Shown in pieces: positions 23,252 to 28,037 of a DNA stretch of 28,037 bases (its first letter is position 1; each line of letters begins with the position of its first letter). This DNA is from an uncultured Duncaniella sp. (lineage in GTDB: Bacteria; Bacteroidota; Bacteroidia; Bacteroidales; Muribaculaceae): the NCBI GenBank assembly GCA_910588795.1, contig CAJURI010000033.1, positions 1-28,037 on the forward strand, given 5' to 3'. The translations under genes were made by a program, and so were the position numbers. The notes beneath the pieces are model-generated. The model searched no databases. It saw nothing but the letters and a program-made list of their open reading frames with translations, and was not told the origin of the DNA.

Positions 23252-24049
23252 TCACACGTAGGTCACTGGGTTGTGTTCGCACGTGGCCGTATGGACTGCA
23301 AAGTTAGGAAATTTTTGGGAAATAATGCGTGAGAAAATTGATTTAGTGCATATTTCGCTCTCAAAATGCCCTGTGTCGATGATGAGTATGTCGCGTCCGT
23401 GGTCCAGAAAGTCGTGGTAGCGTATGTCGGAGGATATGTAGGCTTCCGCTCCGGCTGCTATGGCTGTCATGATGAATTCTCCTCCTGATCCGCTTGAGAG
23501 AGCCACGTGGTGTATCTCGCACAGCCCTTCGGGTCCGCTTGTCACTCGCACTTTTGGCGCGCCGTACACTCTCTTGACTGCTTCGATCAGAGAGTCGGGT
23601 GATATTGTGCCACCTGCAGGCGAGCTTATTATGCCGAGCCCGGCCGAGGGGTCGTGTCTGTCGGGGACGAGGGGACGCATGTCGGTGAGCCCAAGCAGCG
23701 ATCCGAGTTCGCGGCTTACCCCTGCCGGCGCGCTGTCAAGCGCGGTGTGGCTGGAATAGACCGCTATGCCGTGGCGTATGGCGAGGATCACGGCACGTTC
23801 GGCCTGAGTGGCTCCGGTGATTGTGCGCAGGCCTTTGAATATGAGGGGATGGTGTGACACTATAAGATTGCACCCCTGCGCCATGGCTTCTTCAACCACG
23901 GCAGGGGTGACATCAAGACACAGCATTACGCCCGAACATTCGTCCGAGCTTCCCATCGGGGTCGTCTGCCAGCCCGTGTTGTCCCAGGATTCCTGAAGCG
24001 AAGGGTCGGCATAGGCCTCTATGGCTGCGATTATATCATTGTGGGTCAT
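23252..24049 (-). CDS. Nif3-like dinuclear metal-centre protein (GTP cyclohydrolase 1 type 2 homolog)
   Basis: A 265-residue protein with the metal ligands of the Nif3/YbgI family: SHHP (His66-His67), SSHTALD (His101, Asp105) and TGHFESE (His228, Glu230). The N-terminus (DPSLQESWDNTGWQ) and the C-terminal CEHNPVTYV are also typical. Members form hexameric rings with two metal ions per subunit; the reaction is not firmly known and the cyclohydrolase name is a database label. Its ATG overlaps the aspS stop by four bases, so the two are translationally coupled. No inserted central domain is present, so this is the short form. Confidence 0.93.
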   Translation of the reverse strand: MTHNDIIAAIEAYADPSLQESWDNTGWQTTPMGSSDECSGVMLCLDVTPAVVEEAMAQGCNLIVSHHPLIFKGLRTITGATQAERAVILAIRHGIAVYSSHTALDSAPAGVSRELGSLLGLTDMRPLVPDRHDPSAGLGIISSPAGGTISPDSLIEAVKRVYGAPKVRVTSGPEGLCEIHHVALSSGSGGEFIMTAIAAGAEAYISSDIRYHDFLDHGRDILIIDTGHFESEICTKSIFSRIISQKFPNFAVHTATCEHNPVTYV

Positions 24050-25800
24050 TCTTTGAGGTCGAGCTTGATCTGGAGCTCGTCGAGCTGGCTGTCGTCGATT
24101 GACGAGGGTGCGTCGATCATCATGTCGCGTCCCGAGTTGTTCTTGGGGAACGCTATGACGTCGCGTATGGAGTCGAGCCCGGCGAGTATCGACACGAAGC
24201 GGTCGAAGCCGAATGCGAGGCCTCCGTGTGGGGGTGCGCCGTACTTGAATGCGTTCATGAGGAAGCCGAACTTGTACTGTGCGTCCTCTTCGCTTAGGCC
24301 GAGCAGGCGGAACATGTGGTCCTGAAGTTCTGCCTCATGGATACGTATGGAGCCTCCTCCGAGCTCGTTGCCGTTGACCACCATGTCATAGGCTGTGGCA
24401 CGCACTGCGCCGGTGTCGGTGTCAAGCAGATGCACGTCATCGGGATTGGGTGAGGTGAACGGATGGTGCATAGCGTAGTAACGCTGTGTCTCGTCGTCCC
24501 ATTCGAAGAGGGGGAAGTCGATGACCCAGAGGCATGAGAATTTCTGCGGGTCGCGCAGTCCGAGACGTGAGCCCATCTCGAGACGCAGTTCACACAGCTG
24601 CTTGCGGGTCTTCATTGTCGGCCCGGCAAGGATCAGCATGAGATCCCCCTTGCCGGCTCCGGCGCGGTCGGCCCATGCGCGGAGCTCTTCCTCGGTGTAG
24701 AATTTCGATACTGACGATTTGATGGAGCCGTCCTCTTCGATCTTGACCCACATCATTCCTTTGGCCCCGATCTGTGGACGCTTCACGAAGTCGGTGAGCT
24801 GGTCGAGCTGTTTGCGGGTGTAGCCGGCGCATCCGGGGGCTACGATCGCTCCGACATATTCGGCGTCGTCAAGCACTGAGAAGCCTTTGCCGCCTGTGAG
24901 GTCCTTTATCTCCACGAATTCCATTCCGAAGCGTGTGTCGGGTTTGTCGGATCCGTAGAGGCGCATCGCATCGGCCCATGTGATGCGGGGGAACGGTTCT
25001 GTAAAATCTATGTCCTTGACATATTTGAATATATGCTTTACAAGTCCTTCGAACATCTGCAGGACGTCTTCCTGAGTCACGAACGACATCTCGCAGTCTA
25101 TCTGTGTGAATTCGGGCTGGCGGTCGGCGCGGAGGTCCTCGTCGCGGAAGCATTTCACTATCTGGAAGTAGCGGTCAAATCCGCTGACCATTAGCAGCTG
25201 CTTGAATGTCTGTGGCGACTGTGGCAGGGCGTAGAACTGTCCGGGGTTCATGCGTGAGGGCACCACGAAGTCACGTGCGCCCTCGGGTGTGGACTTTATT
25301 AGCACAGGTGTCTCCACCTCAAGGAAGCCTTTGGAGTCGAGATAACGGCGTATCTCGAATGCCATGCGGTGGCGCAGCTCGAGGTTGCGGCGCACGCATG
25401 AGCGTCGCAGGTCGAGGTAACGGTATTTCATGCGCAGGTCGTCGCCTCCGTCGGTGTCGTCCTCGATGGTGAACGGCGGGACTTCGCTTCGGTTGAGCAC
25501 CTTGAGTTCACGGGCTATTATCTCAATGTCGCCTGTGGGGAGGTGCGGGTTCTTGCTTGTGCGCTCGGTGACGGTGCCTGTGACCTGGATCACCCATTCG
25601 CGTCCAAGATGGTTGGCGGTATCGCAGAGGGCGGCGTCGGCGTCGCTCTCAAATACTATTTGCGTGATGCCGTAGCGGTCACGTAGATCGACGAAAGTCA
25701 TTCCGCCCATCTTGCGTGTCCTCTGCACCCAGCCGGCAAGGGTCACTTCACGGCCGGCGTCGCTCAGGCGGAGTTCTCCGCATGTATTTGTCCTGTACAT
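24046..25800 (-). CDS. aspS: Aspartyl-tRNA synthetase
   Basis: A 584-residue class II synthetase of normal bacterial length, from the ATG at 25798-25800 (MYRTNTCGELRLSDAG); the frame runs 24 bases further but those residues are not family-like. It has the N-terminal OB-fold anticodon-binding domain (VTLAGWVQRTRKMGGMTFVD), the catalytic core with ALPQSPQTFKQLLM and motif 2 (FRDEDLRADRQPEFTQIDCE), the bacterial GAD insertion in the middle, and motif 3 (GGLAFGFDRFVSIL). It charges tRNA-Asp with aspartate. It is the first gene of the run aspS, Nif3-like, zinc ribbon, slyD, efp, downstream of a canonical promoter. Confidence 0.97.
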   Translation of the reverse strand: MYRTNTCGELRLSDAGREVTLAGWVQRTRKMGGMTFVDLRDRYGITQIVFESDADAALCDTANHLGREWVIQVTGTVTERTSKNPHLPTGDIEIIARELKVLNRSEVPPFTIEDDTDGGDDLRMKYRYLDLRRSCVRRNLELRHRMAFEIRRYLDSKGFLEVETPVLIKSTPEGARDFVVPSRMNPGQFYALPQSPQTFKQLLMVSGFDRYFQIVKCFRDEDLRADRQPEFTQIDCEMSFVTQEDVLQMFEGLVKHIFKYVKDIDFTEPFPRITWADAMRLYGSDKPDTRFGMEFVEIKDLTGGKGFSVLDDAEYVGAIVAPGCAGYTRKQLDQLTDFVKRPQIGAKGMMWVKIEEDGSIKSSVSKFYTEEELRAWADRAGAGKGDLMLILAGPTMKTRKQLCELRLEMGSRLGLRDPQKFSCLWVIDFPLFEWDDETQRYYAMHHPFTSPNPDDVHLLDTDTGAVRATAYDMVVNGNELGGGSIRIHEAELQDHMFRLLGLSEEDAQYKFGFLMNAFKYGAPPHGGLAFGFDRFVSILAGLDSIRDVIAFPKNNSGRDMMIDAPSSIDDSQLDELQIKLDLKE

Positions 25801-25821
25801 AGATTTTTGGTTTCGAGACCG

Positions 25822-25853
25822 CAAAGGTAGTGATTTATATCAATTTTCGCAAA
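25822..25853 (-). promoter_or_regulatory. aspS operon promoter (Bacteroidetes type)
   Basis: On the minus strand TTTG (25850-25853), a 20-base spacer and TACCTTTG (25822-25829), an exact TAnnTTTG match. The aspS ATG is 21 bases beyond the -7 element, giving a short leader. Confidence 0.82.
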
Positions 25854-25904
25854 CTGAAATTCAGCGGTGATGAGATCGCGCGGATGAATATTTTCAAAGC
25901 ATGA

Positions 25905-25932
25905 AATGGGCAGGGCAAACGCCCTGCCCATT
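25905..25932 (-). terminator. Terminator of the 26979-25951 gene pair
   Basis: AATGGGCAGGGC (25905-25916) and GCCCTGCCCATT (25921-25932) form a perfect 12-bp stem with a four-base loop (AAAC), starting 18 bases after the lipoprotein stop. It separates this pair from the aspS promoter. Confidence 0.85.
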
Positions 25933-25950
25933 ATTTCAGAGTGTAATGTT

Positions 25951-26460
25951 TTAATATTCGATAAGAGATTTTAGATATTCGGCTGTGATTTCTGGCATAC
26001 GTACAGTCATGCCTTCTTCGCGAGCTTGTTTTGCTTGTTCGTTTAAATTATTGATATTGTCGTTCATATAGTTGAAGGTGCGCTCCGACATGTTTAGATC
26101 TGAGGCTTTTTTTGCTGAACATATCCATTGTCCGTCGATAATGGATAGTTTGCTGTAATAACGGTATAGAGCAGCTCTGGACAGAGCTTCCTCTTCGGGA
26201 TAGAGCTCTGCTGCGATCTTGTATGACCCGGGTATTTTGGGATTGTAGTTCTCGACTGTGGCTCTGTCGTGAGCTTCCATGTCGACATCAATAAATGAGT
26301 TGTTGTCGACCAACATCTTTGCGGTGGCTATTGGTACTGGCAGTGAAGAGGCCATTTCTTTATCAAGCTTGGTAGAGGTGGTTGATGCAAGCTCTTCATG
26401 GCTCGAACATGATGCCATGCCTATCAAGGCAAGAATGGTGATGAAAATGCAATGTTTCAT
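25951..26460 (-). CDS. Uncharacterised lipoprotein
   Basis: A 169-residue protein that I do not recognise. The N-terminus is a clear lipoprotein signal: a short charged start, a hydrophobic run (IFITILALIG) and lipobox MASC with Cys18. The residues just after the cysteine are SSHEE, without a Bacteroidetes surface-export pattern that I can be sure of. The mature part is helical and hydrophilic (ALYRYYSKLSIIDGQWICSA, NYMNDNINNLNEQAKQAREE). It lies 14 bases after the secreted-protein gene at 26475 and they are probably co-transcribed. Both genes are AT-richer than aspS next door. Confidence 0.75.
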   Translation of the reverse strand: MKHCIFITILALIGMASCSSHEELASTTSTKLDKEMASSLPVPIATAKMLVDNNSFIDVDMEAHDRATVENYNPKIPGSYKIAAELYPEEEALSRAALYRYYSKLSIIDGQWICSAKKASDLNMSERTFNYMNDNINNLNEQAKQAREEGMTVRMPEITAEYLKSLIEY

Positions 26461-26474
26461 AGTTGAGTTATGTA

Positions 26475-26957
26475 TTAATGATGATTATTTTGCTGTTGCT
26501 TATAGGCTGCTATGATTGGCGGATTTTCTTCCAAGTCGTCAAAGCATATGAAAATGGCTAATTGCCATGGCTCATAATTCTCTTTTAGGGAAGCTGAAAA
26601 ATGCCATAGTTTTATGGCTCTGTCAAAATTGTGGTATTCGTCAACCCATCCGAATTGCCATTGTCTGCCATGGACGTATATGTATGACTTGGCGTATGCT
26701 GCGACTAAATGGGTTTCTTTCTGTCCGTTTTTTACTGGGTTATGGCATGTCAGATATGCGAAAAAACTTCTGTCTTCAAGGCTGGCGGTTACCACCCATG
26801 TAAAGAGCCCTTCTGCAGGATAATGCCATTCGACTTTTGAATCATATAATGGGTCTAAACCGACTTCGCATACATATCTGCGTTTTTCCACAGGAGGTGG
26901 AATCGGGTCATCCGCTGCTTTAAGTATGGGAATACTGACTATGCATGTCAGAAACAT
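26475..26957 (-). CDS. Uncharacterised secreted protein with probable frameshift in its signal peptide
   Basis: The open frame gives 160 residues from the ATG at 26957, but this start falls inside a signal peptide. A better ATG lies at 26979-26977, directly followed by seven A residues (minus strand). Removing one A would read MKKFFSLM and join in frame to FLTCIVSIPILKAADD, a classical Sec signal. As written the two parts are in different frames. The mature protein is rich in aromatic residues (QWQFGWVDEYHNFDRAIKLW) with cysteines in YVCEVG, YLTCHN and IFICFDD, and no family is recognised. The run may be a phase-variable site, a real mutation or an assembly error. Confidence 0.65.
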   Translation of the reverse strand: MFLTCIVSIPILKAADDPIPPPVEKRRYVCEVGLDPLYDSKVEWHYPAEGLFTWVVTASLEDRSFFAYLTCHNPVKNGQKETHLVAAYAKSYIYVHGRQWQFGWVDEYHNFDRAIKLWHFSASLKENYEPWQLAIFICFDDLEENPPIIAAYKQQQNNHH

Positions 26958-27007
26958 CAGAGAGAAGAATTTTTTTCATGGGGACTATGTGTTAAAACGT
27001 GATTTGA

Positions 27008-27038
27008 CAAATATAGTGTCTTTTTATTTGAAAGTCAA
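27008..27038 (-). promoter_or_regulatory. Promoter of the secreted-protein/lipoprotein pair
   Basis: On the minus strand TTG (27036-27038), a 20-base spacer and TATATTTG (27008-27015). It lies 28 bases upstream of the ATG at 26979, and so supports that ATG as the true start over 26957. Confidence 0.65.
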
Positions 27039-27182
27039 GAAGCTCGGTGCCGAATAGGACCAAACGGACAATAATGTGGGATATTTGACTATGTTATTGC
27101 TGTGGGAACTTATCTGATTGTGATATAGCTGATTGAGAGCGGTTTCGAGATTGCGTGGCGACGATTGCTGTGGGTACAGTGG

Positions 27183-27214
27183 TTTGGAGGTGCTGGCGAT
27201 TATGCGTATATTTG
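27183..27214 (+). promoter_or_regulatory. Carbonic anhydrase promoter (Bacteroidetes type)
   Basis: TTTG (27183-27186), a 20-base spacer and TATATTTG (27207-27214), 37 bases before the ATG at 27252. Confidence 0.78.
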
Positions 27215-27251
27215 CTGCTGCAGAGAAATATGTTATAAAAAGTGATCTGTT

Positions 27252-27797
27252 ATGATAATAGAAGAGATTCTCAGGCACAATCGTGAGTTTGTGGCGCAGA
27301 AAGGTTATGAGAAGTTTGCCACGTCGAAGTATCCCGACAAGAAGATTGCCATAGTTACCTGTATGGACACACGTCTTGTGGAGCTGCTTCCGGCTGCTCT
27401 CGGGCTGCGCAACGGTGATGTGAAGATCATAAAGAATGCAGGCGGTACGATCACCAACCCATTCGACTCGACCATGCGCTCGCTGCTTGTAGCGGTGTAT
27501 GAGCTGGGGGTGAATGAGATAATGGTGATAGGGCACACCGGTTGCGGTGTACAGGGGATGAATGCCGAGGAGATGCTGCATCTGATGCGTGAACGTGGAG
27601 TGAGTGAGGAGCATGTCTCGCTGATGCGTCATTGCGGTATAGACCTCGATGGCTGGCTTCATGGATTCGAGGAGACTGAAGCGGCTGTTGCCGAGACGGT
27701 TGACCTTATCCGCAACCATCCGCTAATGGCGCACGATGTCAAGGTGGGCGGCTATATAATGGATTCGTTTACAGGGGAGCTAAGATTGATTGGCTGA
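27252..27797 (+). CDS. Beta-class carbonic anhydrase
   Basis: A 181-residue protein with the beta-carbonic anhydrase metal site: Cys37 and the catalytic pair Asp39-Arg41 in TCMDTR, then His95 and Cys98 in GHTGCG. NAGGTITNPFDSTMRSLLVA and the C-terminal VGGYIMDSFTGELRLI complete the family pattern. The short length and MDTR form match the compact clade found in many anaerobes and Gram-positives. It interconverts CO2 and bicarbonate in the cytoplasm, supplying bicarbonate for carboxylation reactions. It has its own promoter and no co-transcribed partner is visible. The 240 bases after it (27798-28037) show no convincing gene. Confidence 0.95.
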   Translation: MIIEEILRHNREFVAQKGYEKFATSKYPDKKIAIVTCMDTRLVELLPAALGLRNGDVKIIKNAGGTITNPFDSTMRSLLVAVYELGVNEIMVIGHTGCGVQGMNAEEMLHLMRERGVSEEHVSLMRHCGIDLDGWLHGFEETEAAVAETVDLIRNHPLMAHDVKVGGYIMDSFTGELRLIG

Positions 27798-28037
27798 ATG
27801 AGGCCCGGTTTCCCATGTGGACTTTCGCGGTGTGGGGCCGGCCGGTGCCTGTGTCGTATTTTAGTATGGCGTCTGCGGGGAAAATGGGGTGTCGCTGTGA
27901 ATGCGTGGCCCAGACATTGTTTTTACTGTGAAAATGATGGAAAATAATTCTGCAAATGTTTGGAGATTTATAGAAAACTTAACTATCCTAAAATCCGCAA
28001 CTATCATCCAATACACGATTAAGGGTAGATTTATGAG

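Noticed and set aside
23299..23306. TAACTTTG on the minus strand as a promoter for the zinc-ribbon gene
   Set aside because: It matches TAnnTTTG but lies inside the Nif3-like coding region and has no TTTG at the -33 distance. Read-through from aspS is a simpler explanation.
27798..28037. A gene or RNA in the last 240 bases
   Set aside because: No open frame of useful size and no complete promoter is visible. An ATG at 28033 lies at the window edge and cannot be judged.

Overview
The window looks like Bacteroidales chromosome, most likely Muribaculaceae (a family-level guess from memory, not a search). Evidence is a SusC/SusD pair, M56/BlaR1-like and TonB modules, an Rnf cluster, the near-absence of Shine-Dalgarno sites, and repeated promoters of the Bacteroidetes form TTTG - about 19-20 nt - TAnnTTTG. 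No rRNA, tRNA, CRISPR array or transposase is visible.

Layout. (1) 1-6480, plus strand, visibly AT-richer: a membrane-anchored AraC-type regulator, then a secreted TlpA-like thioredoxin, SusC and SusD in one tight operon. No degradative enzyme is present. (2) 6530-11439, minus strand, GC-rich: a four-gene envelope export operon in transcription order TolC-like, HlyD-like and two ABC-2 permeases, with no ATPase gene. (3) 11440-11983: non-coding, holding a 192-bp nested inverted-repeat element and the promoter of fucO, followed by fucO and a strong hairpin. (4) 13331-15597: a palindromic operator, a BlaI/MecI repressor, and an M56 (BlaR1-like) membrane metalloprotease fused to a TonB C-terminal domain and SusC-like sequence pieces. 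(5) 15703-18434, minus: rnfD-rnfG-rnfE-rnfA without rnfB or rnfC, then (upstream) a YrbG-type Na+/Ca2+ exchanger.

(6) 19683-20401, AT-rich: an MNT/HEPN toxin-antitoxin pair. (7) 20457-25800, minus: a UDG-superfamily protein, and aspS - Nif3-like - zinc-ribbon coiled-coil - SlyD-like - efp, probably one long operon from a canonical promoter at 25822-25853. (8) 25951-26979: two unrecognised envelope proteins, the first with an apparent frameshift in a homopolymer run inside its signal peptide. (9) 27252-27797: a beta-carbonic anhydrase.

Most genes belong to known families. The best candidates for something not well described are the BlaI/M56 sensor whose protease carries both a TonB domain and a TonB-box-like sequence, the Rnf cluster lacking its electron-input subunits, the two structured intergenic elements, and the homopolymer-disrupted secreted gene. 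All functional links between neighbours are inference from sequence alone.
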